From the NCBI RefSeq assembly GCF_001969855.1, contig NZ_MRBL01000024.1, forward strand, positions 62,001-126,000: DNA of 64,000 bases. Reading direction: 5' to 3'. The DNA is from Bacillus haynesii (lineage in GTDB: Bacteria > Bacillota > Bacilli > Bacillales > Bacillaceae). Each line of letters opens with the position of its first letter. Positions within the stretch are counted from its first letter, which is position 1. Under the pieces are notes generated by a model. It was not told the DNA's origin, ran no database searches, and saw only the letters and a program-made list of their open reading frames with translations. Of this stretch, positions 1 through 9,415 are shown piece after piece. A program made the position numbers and the translations under genes.

Positions 1-2256
1 CTTCCCTCGCAAGATTTTGACCGCCACACCGCTTTTGGCTGTGCCTGTCACTGCCGTATGGCGGTTCAAAACGGGATGAACCTTCATGTTCAGCTCAAAA
101 ACGCTGGCTGCATGATAAACATTCAGCCTTCCCCACCCGGAAACGAAGTCATATCCAGGAATTTGAGCAGCCGGTTCTACATCCAGGTCATAATCCGGGT
201 TTGGATTATCCTGTTCTTCAAATGCCACATCTGCTGTCGTCTCGGTCAATAGCTGTGCGACTTGCTTTGGTTTCAAGGACGGATTCTGTGACAAAAGAAG
301 TCCTGCTGCAGCTGCAACGTGCGGCGCCGCCATCGATGTTCCGCTCATATAAGTGACATTCCCGTCCGGAACGAGGCTTGGAATATCGGTTCCCGGCGCC
401 ACCATATCGAGACCTTTTCCATAATTGGAGTAGTCCGAGACGAGATCGAGGTTATTGGTCGCCCCGACTGAAAGCGTATATTTCGAAGATGCCGGGTACG
501 AAATCTCCGACACTCCGTCATTGCCGGTGGCGGCAACGATCGTCACATTTTTGGAGGCCGCGTATTTAAGCGCATATTCCATCACCCGGCTGTATGGCCC
601 GCCAAGGCTCAAATTGATGACTTTTGCACCGTGGTCGGCAGCATAGATGATGCCGTTTGCAATCTGTTCCGTATCTCCACTGCCTGAAGAATCCAGCGCT
701 TTGACAGGCAGGATTTTGGCATAGGCATTGATTCCCGCCATTGAAAAATGGTTGTCTTGGGCGGCTGCGATGATGCCCGACACGTGTGTGCCGTGGCCAT
801 TGTCATCCATCGCATCCGCCGTGCGGCCGATATAGTTATAGCCTTCGTCTTTTTTGACGCTGCCGCTTAAATCGGCAAGCGTATGATCAACGCCTGTATC
901 AACGACGGCGATTACTGTATCTTTCAGCTTTTTGCCTTTCATCAGCTTTTGAAGCTGTTCAAATTGTATGTCTGCATTCGCAGCACGGTTTTTGCCGTTA
1001 TTTTTGAGCGACCATTGATATGGATATTGGGTGTCCGCTGACAGTGCTTCGTATTGCTGAACCTGTTCGACGAATTCCACTTCAGGCATCTTGGCGATCT
1101 TGGCGGCTGCCGCCTGATATTGCTTTGCCGCCGCTTTGAATCCGGAAGAACGGCTTTCCTTCATTTCCACAACGTACATATCTTTAAATGCCGGTTTACT
1201 TTTATCGAAGAGCTCTAATGCCCGAACGCCGGAAGATTGGGCTTTAGATTTGAAAGAACCCGGTTTTTTGCCGTCTTTCAATTTTACAATATAGCGTGTT
1301 TCGGGCGCGCTTGATGAAGCTGTCGCCATCCCTGCTTTTTCGAGCACAGCCGATACTTTGCTGCCCGTTAATTGTTCGATGCCGATGTCTTTTGCGACTT
1401 GATCCAGCTGTTTTTTCAACGACTCGGGAACGGACGCGCGGGCTGTTTCGTACAGGCGGCTGATCGCTTTTTGATCATCATTCGTAATGGTGTGTGCGCT
1501 CTCTTGTCCGTTTTTTGCGACATCGGCAAACAGCGGCTTCAGCTGTACCAAATCTTTGTAGACACTGTCTCTCATCGATTTGTTAAAGAGCATTTTTGCG
1601 CTGATGAATGGAGCTGCTTTATAGTAAAAGGAAGACAGCTCTTTTCCTTTTTCAGTTTTTGAAAGAACTTCATCCCTGATCGTTCTTAACTGTTTTAATA
1701 TGCCCTTGCCGGTTTCCCTTTCGGAGACGCTTAATTCTGCCGGACACTCTTCTTCTGCTTCCTGGTTTGACGGAGGCAGGGTGACGCCTTCATAGCTGAT
1801 GGTGTAAGAAATATCTGTAATGGAAGTGGTTTCGTTGTCCTCATCATGGTGATTTTCTACTTTTATGTAGTAAGGACCTTTCCAGGCAATCGGAAAATCG
1901 ATTAGAGCGGGATTATTTTCATAGGAGTAGCCGTTGTATCGGTCAAACGTTTGTTGATCAGTTGCATTTTCCAGGCTGGAGTAGACGGAGATGTTCAGCT
2001 CTGCAGCTGATTTCAGTTTAACGCGGAAATGCGTGTAGTTTGCGATTTCCTGATTTGAAGAATTGATTTTATACCAGTGCACCTCGTCCTCACTTTGAAA
2101 TGAAGCTTCAACAGGGGCTGCGCCGGTCAATGTGGTTTCGTTAATCGGAACGCTGTCTTCGGCTGCCATTGTCTTCGGTAGTAGAGGCAGCTGGCCAAAA
2201 AACAATGCAACAAGGAGAAAAAAAGCAATTGAACTTTTCACGATCCTTTTGTTCAT
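1..2256 (-). CDS. secreted subtilisin-like serine protease (peptidase S8), 3' end outside window
   Basis: Open reading frame running in frame to the window edge, with 752 residues visible. It starts at ATG 2254-2256 behind a CCGGAGGT ribosome site. The N-terminus is a signal peptide (basic MNKR, then a hydrophobic stretch to about residue 31). Residues ~38-155 look like a pre-peptidase C-terminal (PPC-like) beta domain, an unusual position before the protease. Residues ~315-415 resemble an I9-type propeptide. The S8 catalytic triad is visible: Asp453 in VVDTGVDH, His488 in NGHGTHV and Ser641 in SGTSMAAPHV. The family cleaves extracellular protein with broad specificity after autoprocessing. 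What follows residue 752 is not visible. I do not assign it to a named Bacillus protease; Vpr and Epr are possible relatives. Confidence 0.93.
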   Translation of the reverse strand, partial: MNKRIVKSSIAFFLLVALFFGQLPLLPKTMAAEDSVPINETTLTGAAPVEASFQSEDEVHWYKINSSNQEIANYTHFRVKLKSAAELNISVYSSLENATDQQTFDRYNGYSYENNPALIDFPIAWKGPYYIKVENHHDEDNETTSITDISYTISYEGVTLPPSNQEAEEECPAELSVSERETGKGILKQLRTIRDEVLSKTEKGKELSSFYYKAAPFISAKMLFNKSMRDSVYKDLVQLKPLFADVAKNGQESAHTITNDDQKAISRLYETARASVPESLKKQLDQVAKDIGIEQLTGSKVSAVLEKAGMATASSSAPETRYIVKLKDGKKPGSFKSKAQSSGVRALELFDKSKPAFKDMYVVEMKESRSSGFKAAAKQYQAAAAKIAKMPEVEFVEQVQQYEALSADTQYPYQWSLKNNGKNRAANADIQFEQLQKLMKGKKLKDTVIAVVDTGVDHTLADLSGSVKKDEGYNYIGRTADAMDDNGHGTHVSGIIAAAQDNHFSMAGINAYAKILPVKALDSSGSGDTEQIANGIIYAADHGAKVINLSLGGPYSRVMEYALKYAASKNVTIVAATGNDGVSEISYPASSKYTLSVGATNNLDLVSDYSNYGKGLDMVAPGTDIPSLVPDGNVTYMSGTSMAAPHVAAAAGLLLSQNPSLKPKQVAQLLTETTADVAFEEQDNPNPDYDLDVEPAAQIPGYDFVSGWGRLNVYHAASVFELNMKVHPVLNRHTAVTGTAKSGVAVKILRGK

Positions 2257-2382
2257 AAATACCTCCGGAAAATATAGTAAAAACGTTCACTTTGATATTA
2301 AACCATGTTTGCTATGTTAATGGAATACTTTTCTTTAAAAATCAAAAATATGATATTTAAGATCCATCTTCAACTCTCTCAA

Positions 2383-2414
2383 ACATAAAAAATCCCTCTC
2401 GTATTGAAAGGGAT
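2383..2414 (-). terminator. Rho-independent terminator of the methyltransferase gene
   Basis: Read on the minus strand: ATCCCT stem, loop, AGGGAT stem, then a T run. It lies 14 bases after the stop codon of the 2428-3033 gene. Confidence 0.7.
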
Positions 2415-2427
2415 GATCATACAAAGC

Positions 2428-3033
2428 TCATGATTTCACCGCAGAAATACAGCAGTAATTTTTGTGCATATGTACAGCGATGTCTCTGAAATGGCTCTCT
2501 TCCAGCAGTTGCTTGATTTGCTCTTCTGAGTACAAGGAAAAGTCTTCTGTCTTTTTCGATTTTTTCATTTGCCCTTCCAGATGCACGGCGAGAAACAGCG
2601 TGCCGTCAACCTGTAAAACACGGTAAATTTCTTTTAATGCCTGTTTGAAATCCGTCCAAAAATAAATGGTGTGGACTGAATATACTTTATGAAAAGAACG
2701 GTCCGGATAAGGAATATGTTCGGCATGGCCGAGCTTCAATTCGGCTTTTCCTTTTTCTTTCACATGACGGATTCGCCGCTGGCCCTGCTTGACCATGCTT
2801 TTTGAAGCGTCTATGCCGCAGGCCTTGCCGCCCTCAAGCATCTCCGCGATCCGATAAAGTGCCGCTCCGCTTCCCGTTCCGATTTCAAGGATGCGCTCAT
2901 GCGGACAGACATCCATTAAGTTGATGGTCCATTCGTTTATATCATGATTTCCGTTTTCCATATATGACGCGACCCATTTCGACATAATGCCGCTCGGGTT
3001 CCGCAATTGTTTTCCAAGCCATTGTTCAAACAC
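2428..3033 (-). CDS. yrhH: class I SAM-dependent methyltransferase, YrhH-like
   Basis: 201 residues, GTG start with GCAGGTG upstream. Motif I (ILEIGTGSGAAL, ~48-59) and the acidic post-I region (ACGIDASKSM) show a Rossmann-fold methyltransferase of the UbiE/MenG type. The substrate cannot be read from the sequence. The position a few genes from yrhC matches yrhH of B. subtilis, a gene I recall as under cell-envelope ECF sigma factors; I found no convincing ECF promoter here. It is monocistronic with its own terminator. The intervening B. subtilis yrhD-G genes (formate dehydrogenase-like) are absent and replaced by mini-genes. Function is confident at family level only. Confidence 0.8.
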   Translation of the reverse strand: MFEQWLGKQLRNPSGIMSKWVASYMENGNHDINEWTINLMDVCPHERILEIGTGSGAALYRIAEMLEGGKACGIDASKSMVKQGQRRIRHVKEKGKAELKLGHAEHIPYPDRSFHKVYSVHTIYFWTDFKQALKEIYRVLQVDGTLFLAVHLEGQMKKSKKTEDFSLYSEEQIKQLLEESHFRDIAVHMHKNYCCISAVKS

Positions 3034-3243
3034 GTTAAAACACCTGCTTTAATTCTAATTAGCCCGCAAATCGTACAAACGGGCCTTCCCCCACTCATAT
3101 CGGTCAATGCACCGAATATTAAAAGGATTTGCAAAAATAACTGCATTCTTTTGTTACATTCCATAACTAGACGGCTTCAGCTTTGAAAATGTTTCGCTTT
3201 AAGAAAACTGTTTTTTTAATGAATTGGTCTATCCGCCCTTTCC

Positions 3244-3268
3244 ACAACTCAAACCCATGCATAGTATA
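3244..3268 (+). promoter_or_regulatory. candidate sigma-K type promoter of the yjcZ-like gene
   Basis: CATAGTATA at 3260-3268 fits the sigma-K -10 pattern CATAnnnTA, with a G before it. An AC dinucleotide at 3244-3245 could be the minimal -35, but its spacing of 14 is short. The gene starts about 33 bases downstream. Late mother-cell expression would suit a YjcZ protein. Confidence 0.45.
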
Positions 3269-3300
3269 TATTGAATTTTCACTAAAAGGTGGTGCTATTT

Positions 3301-3462
3301 ATGGGCTTTGGTTACGGCGGCGGATGCTGCGGCGGCTGGGGAGGCTACTCCGGCGGATACGGCGGTGGATACGGCGGCGGATACGGCTATGGAGGCGGAT
3401 TCGCGCTTGTTGTGGTTCTATTCATTCTGTTAATTATCATCGGCGCTTGTTACGTCTGCTAA
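3301..3462 (+). CDS. YjcZ-family small glycine-rich membrane peptide (sporulation)
   Basis: 53-residue protein. Residues 1-33 are almost only Gly/Tyr/Cys with [14 protein letters not shown] repeats. Residues 34-50 form one hydrophobic segment ([16 protein letters not shown]), followed by a Cys-containing end. This architecture is typical of the YjcZ sporulation family, whose molecular role is not well defined. AAAGGTGGTG lies 6 bases before the ATG. It stands alone between a candidate sigma-K promoter and a strong terminator. The larger ORF overlapping it in another frame is a GC-rich shadow. Confidence 0.85.
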   Translation: MGFGYGGGCCGGWGGYSGGYGGGYGGGYGYGGGFALVVVLFILLIIIGACYVC

Positions 3463-3470
3463 ATGAACAG

Positions 3471-3500
3471 GAGGGGGGATTTTAAAGCCCCCCTTTCATT
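3471..3500 (+). terminator. terminator of the yjcZ-like gene
   Basis: GGGGGG (3473-3478), a 9-base loop, CCCCCC (3488-3493), then TTTCATTTTG. It begins 9 bases after the stop codon. Confidence 0.85.
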
Positions 3501-3521
3501 TTGCCATTTAGTTTGTCCACA

Positions 3522-3556
3522 TGAAAAAGAGCAGAAAACAAACGTTTTCTGCTCTT
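3522..3556 (-). terminator. terminator downstream of the 49-aa mini-gene
   Basis: Perfect 12-bp stem AGAGCAGAAAAC / GTTTTCTGCTCT (3528-3539 and 3544-3555) with a 4-base loop. The minus-strand side ends in TTTTTC, so it serves the small gene ending at 3559. Confidence 0.8.
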
Positions 3557-3558
3557 TC

Positions 3559-3708
3559 TCAATAATACCAATAATGCGGCCAATACCCGAATTGGCGCGC
3601 CATCTCCATTCTTTGGCGCCGGTACGGATTACCGTATCCGTGCTTGAAAGAATGAGGCATTGATGTATACCCGTGGCCGATAAAAGGCATTCTGCCGTTT
3701 TTCTGCAT
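3559..3708 (-). CDS. small aromatic/basic protein of 49 residues, unrecognised
   Basis: Starts ATG at 3706-3708 with GGGTGA 5 bases upstream; an in-frame GTG at 3717 is the alternative. The protein is rich in His, Tyr, Arg and Gly, has no membrane segment, and ends in WPHYWYY. It has its own strong terminator and follows yrzI and the 18-codon ORF on the same strand, so it may be the last gene of that transcript. I do not recognise a family. The composition resembles small spore-associated proteins, which is inference only. Confidence 0.55.
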   Translation of the reverse strand: MQKNGRMPFIGHGYTSMPHSFKHGYGNPYRRQRMEMARQFGYWPHYWYY

Positions 3709-3787
3709 GCTGTTCACCCGCATTCAATGATTTGCTTGCTTCATATTATGCAGAAAAGCGGAGATGCGGAACTCGTTTCAGCCCCGG

Positions 3788-3844
3788 CTAAACCTGGTCC
3801 TTCTCCCGAGTGTAATGTGCCAACAGTTCCCTTCTATGCATCAT
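3788..3844 (-). CDS. 18-codon mini-ORF downstream of yrzI, possible S1025-type Rae1 target
   Basis: Starts with tandem ATG codons behind a near-perfect AGGAGGAGATC ribosome site; the peptide is MMHRRELLAHYTREKDQV. Too short for a stable fold. In B. subtilis the yrzI transcript is recalled to carry a highly translated 17-codon ORF (S1025) that the ribosome-associated nuclease Rae1 cuts at a Glu-Lys codon context. This ORF has the same position and length class and contains consecutive GAG AAG GAC codons (Glu-Lys-Asp). Homology is inferred from position and motif, not from alignment. Confidence 0.6.
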   Translation of the reverse strand: MMHRRELLAHYTREKDQV

Positions 3845-3879
3845 CTTGATCTCCTCCTTTATGTTTTTCGCGCTTTAAG

Positions 3880-4029
3880 CTAGCGCTGGCTGTTCATGTA
3901 AAGATATTTCAGCTGCAGGTCTTTCATTTCATTGTACATTTGTTCAATTTCGTATTCTCGCTCGTACTCTTCCGGACTTTTAAATCGTCTCTGAATGGTT
4001 AGTGTTAAGAAGAATAGATTTATTGTCAC
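3880..4029 (-). CDS. yrzI: YrzI family small protein
   Basis: 49 residues, GTG start behind AAAGGAGGTGAGC. The N-terminus MTINLFFLTLTIQRR followed by a charged helix rich in Glu/Tyr (EEYEREYEIEQMYNEM) is the signature of the Bac_small_yrzI family, annotated as probable sporulation protein. It lies in a mini-gene cluster as in B. subtilis, where yrzI mRNA is recalled as a Rae1 substrate. No membrane segment of normal length is seen; residues 3-12 are hydrophobic. Biochemical function is unknown. Confidence 0.85.
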   Translation of the reverse strand: MTINLFFLTLTIQRRFKSPEEYEREYEIEQMYNEMKDLQLKYLYMNSQR

Positions 4030-4057
4030 ATCGCTCACCTCCTTTCAAGTTCGCTCA

Positions 4058-4100
4058 AAACAAAAACAGCCCGCAGATCATCTGACAAACCTGCGGGCGC
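4058..4100 (-). terminator. terminator between the 40-aa mini-gene and yrzI
   Basis: GCCCGCAG / CTGCGGGC stem (4069-4076 with 4091-4098), followed on the minus strand by TGTTTTTGTTTT. It separates the upstream mini-gene from yrzI, so yrzI transcription must come from read-through or an unseen promoter. Confidence 0.75.
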
Positions 4101-4176
4101 AAACAAAAACCGCCAGATAAAAACGAATCGAGTCTTTATCTTGCGGGAGGAGCAGCGTATTATTATGCCTAACTTC

Positions 4177-4299
4177 CTAACGGACCGGCTGTGCTGAAAA
4201 AGCATCGGTTAAGGAAGTGCACAATCTCTCCCACAGGTTTGATGAATCATGATATTGGCATTCACAAAGTCTAATGTATGTAGTCAGTGCTGGTTTCAT
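4177..4299 (-). CDS. 40-residue mini-protein, unrecognised
   Basis: ATG 4297-4299 is 9 bases from AAGGAGGT; an ATG at 4303-4305 is too close to that site. The protein has three cysteines, including CEC near residues 12-14, and two Trp/aromatic patches, with no membrane segment. A textbook sigma-A promoter lies upstream and a terminator downstream, so it is a complete small transcription unit next to yrzI. I know no family. The clean expression signals argue that it is translated. Confidence 0.6.
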   Translation of the reverse strand: MKPALTTYIRLCECQYHDSSNLWERLCTSLTDAFSAQPVR

Positions 4300-4335
4300 G
4301 TTCATCAACCTCCTTTGCTTTTTGTTTACTTTGTA

Positions 4336-4364
4336 AGTATATCCATCAAATTCCTGTTTGTAAA
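4336..4364 (-). promoter_or_regulatory. sigma-A promoter of the 40-aa mini-gene
   Basis: Minus strand: TTTACA (4359-4364), 17-base spacer, TATACT (4336-4341). The start codon is about 37 bases downstream of the -10 element. Confidence 0.8.
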
Positions 4365-4396
4365 CCGTTTTTTTAATAAATGGACGGATTGATCAA

Positions 4397-4436
4397 ACAA
4401 AAAAAGCGGAGAGCCCCTCTCTGAGTCTCTCCGCTT
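4397..4436 (-). terminator. terminator of the yrrT-mtnN-mccA-mccB-yrhC operon
   Basis: 10-bp stem AAGCGGAGAG / CTCTCCGCTT (4404-4413 with 4427-4436) followed on the minus strand by a T run. The distal arm begins inside the yrhC stop codon. Confidence 0.85.
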
Positions 4437-4668
4437 ACGATTCTTCCATTTCGTCTAATTTTCTTTTATATTTGAGCGAGCGCTTCACACAATAGAAAGC
4501 TCCTCCCAAAAAGCCGCATGTCGCGAGCATCATTGTCATCTTTTGGCCGGTTTCCAAACCTTGTCCGGGAATGACCGATCCGATATATAAAAATGCGCTT
4601 ACGCTGAGAAGCGTAAAAGCAAACTGCTTATAGTCTTCCATCAGCGATTTGACTTTTTTCTTCTGCAT
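4435..4668 (-). CDS. yrhC: YrhC small membrane protein
   Basis: 77 residues from the ATG (MQKKKVKSL) at 4666-4668, placed 8 bases after AGCAGGTG. An upstream extension in the same frame lacks a ribosome site. Two membrane spans are visible, about residues 18-37 and 46-66, with a charged C-terminus. It is the last gene of the methionine-to-cysteine operon, as in B. subtilis. Its role in sulfur metabolism is unproven; the company suggests it serves transport or membrane association, which is inference. Confidence 0.8.
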   Translation of the reverse strand: MQKKKVKSLMEDYKQFAFTLLSVSAFLYIGSVIPGQGLETGQKMTMMLATCGFLGGAFYCVKRSLKYKRKLDEMEES

Positions 4669-4755
4669 GTCATGATCACCTGCTTTTGTTTCATAATGGA
4701 TATGATTCAGGATAACATAGATTGACAGATGACCAGACATGTAAATTCAGCCATT

Positions 4756-6823
<2,068 letters not shown>

Positions 6824-6847
6824 GTTCCTTCCTCCTTCAAGAGGTGC

Positions 6848-6877
6848 AAAACAGAGGGGGATACTCCCCCCTGTTTT
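6848..6877 (-). terminator. intercistronic hairpin between mtnN and mccA
   Basis: AAAACAG-A-GGGGG pairs with CCCCC-C-CTGTTTT around a short loop, starting at the mtnN stop codon, with four T's on the minus-strand exit side. It could be a partial terminator or an mRNA-stability stem inside the operon. Confidence 0.55.
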
Positions 6878-7572
6878 TAATTGATTCTTTTGATCATGCG
6901 GAGCACAAGCTCTGTCGAATGCTTGGCAGCCTGCTCCAAAAATTGGTCAAATGAAATTTCAGATTCTTTTCCGGCGATGTCTGAAAGCGCCCTGATGACA
7001 ACAAACGGCGTATTAAATTGATAAGAAACCTGCGCGACAGCCGCCGCTTCCATTTCAACCGCGTAAAGGTCTTCAAACTTGCCGCGGATGAATGCCACAC
7101 GGTCAGGATCGCTCATAAAGGAATCGCCAGTTGCAATCGTTCCTTTGACAACTTGAATGTGTCCCAGTTCAGACGCTTCGTCTTCCGCCGCTTGGATCAA
7201 TGCACTGTCGGCCTTGTATGCGGCCGGCAGATTCGGAACCTGTCCATATTCATAATCAAATGCCGTGACATCAACATCATGATGGCGGACTTCGGTCGAG
7301 ATGACGATGTCTCCGACATTAAGCGAATGATGGAAGCCGCCGGCTGATCCGGTGTTGATGACAACGTCCGGTTTAAAGCGGTCAAGCAGAATCGTCGTGC
7401 TCATGGCTGCATTGACTTTGCCGATGCCGGACTTTAAAAGTACGACTTCTTTTCCTTCATAAATTCCGCTCGTAAATTCACAGTTTGCGATGACTTCCCG
7501 GTTCGTCTGTTCGAGCTTGCTTCGCAAAATCGTGACTTCTTCTTCCATTGCTCCGATAACTGCGATTTTCAT
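6877..7572 (-). CDS. mtnN: 5'-methylthioadenosine/S-adenosylhomocysteine nucleosidase
   Basis: 231 residues, the usual MtnN/Pfs length. It hydrolyses SAH and MTA to adenine and the thioribose sugar. Visible marks: IGAMEEEV at the N-terminus (purine/hydrolytic region), NTGSAGG (~78-84), the nucleoside loop [11 protein letters not shown] (~172-182) and the catalytic Asp in ALSDIAG (~197). It feeds S-ribosylhomocysteine recycling, hence its position in the SAH-to-cysteine operon with yrrT and mccAB. 20 bases separate it from yrrT. Confidence 0.95.
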   Translation of the reverse strand: MKIAVIGAMEEEVTILRSKLEQTNREVIANCEFTSGIYEGKEVVLLKSGIGKVNAAMSTTILLDRFKPDVVINTGSAGGFHHSLNVGDIVISTEVRHHDVDVTAFDYEYGQVPNLPAAYKADSALIQAAEDEASELGHIQVVKGTIATGDSFMSDPDRVAFIRGKFEDLYAVEMEAAAVAQVSYQFNTPFVVIRALSDIAGKESEISFDQFLEQAAKHSTELVLRMIKRIN

Positions 7573-7592
7573 ATTTAAAACTTCCCTTCAAA

Positions 7593-8234
7593 TTACAATT
7601 TTGCCGCTTCCATTACCCAGACAAAATCATTATGCTTTTGAAAGGCGATACTGAAATGTTCTGAGGTAAAGATCGTTTCCATCTCCGAAAGCGTCGGATA
7701 ATGTTCCGTTTCAAGGTCTTCCGCCAATTGCAGGAACCCTTTTTCCTTCGCTTTTTTAACAGCGGCAGTGAAGGCTTCCCGATCCTTGAAGACGGTATCA
7801 GCAAAGACTATTTTACCATGCTTTCCGAGCATTTTTCCATATCGCTTCACAGCCTCCCGCTTCTCTTCGTTTGTCAGGTGGTGAAACGCATAGGAACTGA
7901 CAATCGTGTCGGGAGAAAACGGAGGAACCGGAAAGTCGAGAAAGTCTCCGTCAACGATCACTCCATTCTCCGGCAGCTTCGCCTCGGCAATTTCTCTCAT
8001 CGCTTTTGAAGGTTCTACACCCGTGACTCCCTTTCCAGCTGCCAGCAATTTTGCAGTCAAATTGCCTGTGCCGACGCCGAATTCGAGAACTTTATTCCCC
8101 GAGCGGCTGACGACATCATCCAGAATGGCGTCATAGTTGCGAAACACTTCTTTGTATTGAAGATCGCGGCCAACTACTGTATCATCATAAGAATTTGCCC
8201 AGTTCTCAAATAAAGGAATGAACTCTCTTCCCAT
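7593..8234 (-). CDS. yrrT: YrrT SAM-dependent methyltransferase
   Basis: 213 residues from ATG 8232-8234, whose upstream GGAGAG gives better spacing than an ATG 18 bases upstream. Motif I VLEFGVGTGNLT (~47-58) and VTGVEPS (~67-73) show a class I methyltransferase. First gene of the yrrT-mtnN-mccA-mccB-yrhC operon. Its presence beside the SAH nucleosidase implies that it produces SAH from SAM, but the acceptor is not known. Confidence 0.88.
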   Translation of the reverse strand: MGREFIPLFENWANSYDDTVVGRDLQYKEVFRNYDAILDDVVSRSGNKVLEFGVGTGNLTAKLLAAGKGVTGVEPSKAMREIAEAKLPENGVIVDGDFLDFPVPPFSPDTIVSSYAFHHLTNEEKREAVKRYGKMLGKHGKIVFADTVFKDREAFTAAVKKAKEKGFLQLAEDLETEHYPTLSEMETIFTSEHFSIAFQKHNDFVWVMEAAKL

Positions 8235-8252
8235 TTTATCGTCACTCTCCAT

Positions 8253-8310
8253 CTATTTTTACAATTCCTATAAGTATAGTATGATTTATTCGGTTGATTA
8301 GTTCTTATCC
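8253..8310 (-). promoter_or_regulatory. candidate promoter/CymR-control region of the yrrT operon
   Basis: AT-rich 58 bases before yrrT containing TATACT (minus strand) without a good -35, plus a dyad-like TATAGGAATTGT. B. subtilis yrrT is repressed by CymR binding next to the promoter. The site itself is inference, not a scored match. Confidence 0.35.
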
Positions 8311-8425
8311 TACCACAAGTCATTCGTTTTGGGTACAAAAAAGGCTTGGTTATATTTCCCTTGTCACCCGGCCGCTTCTCTGCTTTAATAAAAAATGACT
8401 TGAAACGAATGGGGAGGATTGGTTT

Positions 8426-8629
8426 ATGAATTTCGGACTCGATCTGATCAAAGATAAAATTGAGTTTTTTGAGGCGCTGAGCTTAGAGGAGCTTGAAAAA
8501 AAGATCAGTCAGCAGATTGAAAACAACCAGGCGATTTTGCTGAGGGTCCATTCGGTTTCCCACCAGACGGCGGTCATTGACGGACGGATCCACTACAGCG
8601 CAGTCGTTCATTTCAAAGCCGAATCATAA
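8426..8629 (+). CDS. yrzA: YrzA, DUF2536 small protein
   Basis: 67 residues, ATG behind GGGGAGGATTGG. Soluble, acidic N-terminal helix (KIEFFEALSLEELEKKISQQ) followed by two beta-like stretches ending VVHFKAES. Same position (divergent from yrrT, convergent with yrrS) and length as B. subtilis yrzA. Function unknown. It shares a bidirectional terminator with yrrS. Confidence 0.8.
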   Translation: MNFGLDLIKDKIEFFEALSLEELEKKISQQIENNQAILLRVHSVSHQTAVIDGRIHYSAVVHFKAES

Positions 8630-8667
8630 AAAAAGCGCCCGGTTAGAGCAACCGGCCGCTTTTTTCT
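8629..8667. terminator. bidirectional terminator yrzA/yrrS
   Basis: Stem GCGCCCGGTT / AACCGGCCGC (8635-8644 with 8650-8659), with an A run before and a T run after, so it works on both strands between convergent genes. Confidence 0.85.
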
Positions 8668-9357
8668 TTATTTCAACTGTTCAACTTTTGTCGGCTTCCA
8701 GCCTTTTCCGTCAACCCAAGTAATGGCTACCTGGTATTTGACGCCAGAATCCTTCGCCTGAATGGTTCCTTTCGCATCTTGCGGGCTGCCGTTGTTTCCG
8801 AGCCAGATCAACGTCATGTTGTCCTTAGAAACCCCTGTCGCGTATGAAATGGCTTCAAGCATTTCCTTCCAGTCTTGTGAAGAAGAATCATATGTTGCGG
8901 TATGCTGTCCGCTCTGTTGTGTGCCGACAGGTTCCCAGTCAGGATTGATGATCGTTTTTTCAACATTGGCGCTTGAACCGCCTTCTGTCACTTTAGCTCC
9001 TTCAAACGGATCATCTGAGGTTGACTTGTCCTCGTCTGAAGCAGATTCTTTATCCTTGTCCGAGTCGGAATCGCTGTCTTCTTTGTCGGAAGAATCGCTT
9101 TTTCCTTTGTCCTCATCTTTTACATCTTCGTCAGATGTTTGTTTCTTATTGTCGGAAGCAGGTGCTTCTGTCGTCTGTTCAGAATCGTTTTTCGAGACAT
9201 CTTGCGCCTGCTCCTTCGGGCTGTTCATCATCAGACTGCTGGCAACGACAACGATTAATACCAATACGATACCTATTAAAATGTTAAGCACAAGATTCGC
9301 TTTCCTGCGCTTATCACGATTTTCAAAACGAGATTCCCTTGTTTCGCTCAAGTTCAT
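8668..9357 (-). CDS. yrrS: YrrS membrane-anchored protein (DUF1510)
   Basis: 229 residues: basic cytoplasmic head, one membrane span (~23-44, LVLNILIGIVLVLIVVVASSLMM), then a long Asp/Ser/Glu/Lys-rich low-complexity linker (~50-118, many SDSD and KDE units) and a C-terminal folded domain (~119-229, DUF1510-like). The linker should hold the domain outside the membrane. It is directly downstream of pbpI, as in B. subtilis where the pair is cotranscribed and sporulation-linked, suggesting a partner role for this PBP. Biochemistry unknown. Confidence 0.85.
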   Translation of the reverse strand: MNLSETRESRFENRDKRRKANLVLNILIGIVLVLIVVVASSLMMNSPKEQAQDVSKNDSEQTTEAPASDNKKQTSDEDVKDEDKGKSDSSDKEDSDSDSDKDKESASDEDKSTSDDPFEGAKVTEGGSSANVEKTIINPDWEPVGTQQSGQHTATYDSSSQDWKEMLEAISYATGVSKDNMTLIWLGNNGSPQDAKGTIQAKDSGVKYQVAITWVDGKGWKPTKVEQLK

Positions 9358-9415
9358 TGCACTCCTTTTTCCCTCTTGCCTCGCTTCCTATTTTATCATC
9401 ACCTGAGGCATACTT

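Noticed and set aside
3183..3485. 100-codon plus-strand ORF rich in Arg and Leu
   Set aside because: Out-of-frame reading of the Gly-rich yjcZ-like gene; the correct frame has the SD.
7614..7632. Third copy of the GACAAAATC palindrome
   Set aside because: Only one 9-base arm inside yrrT coding sequence, with no complementary arm nearby.
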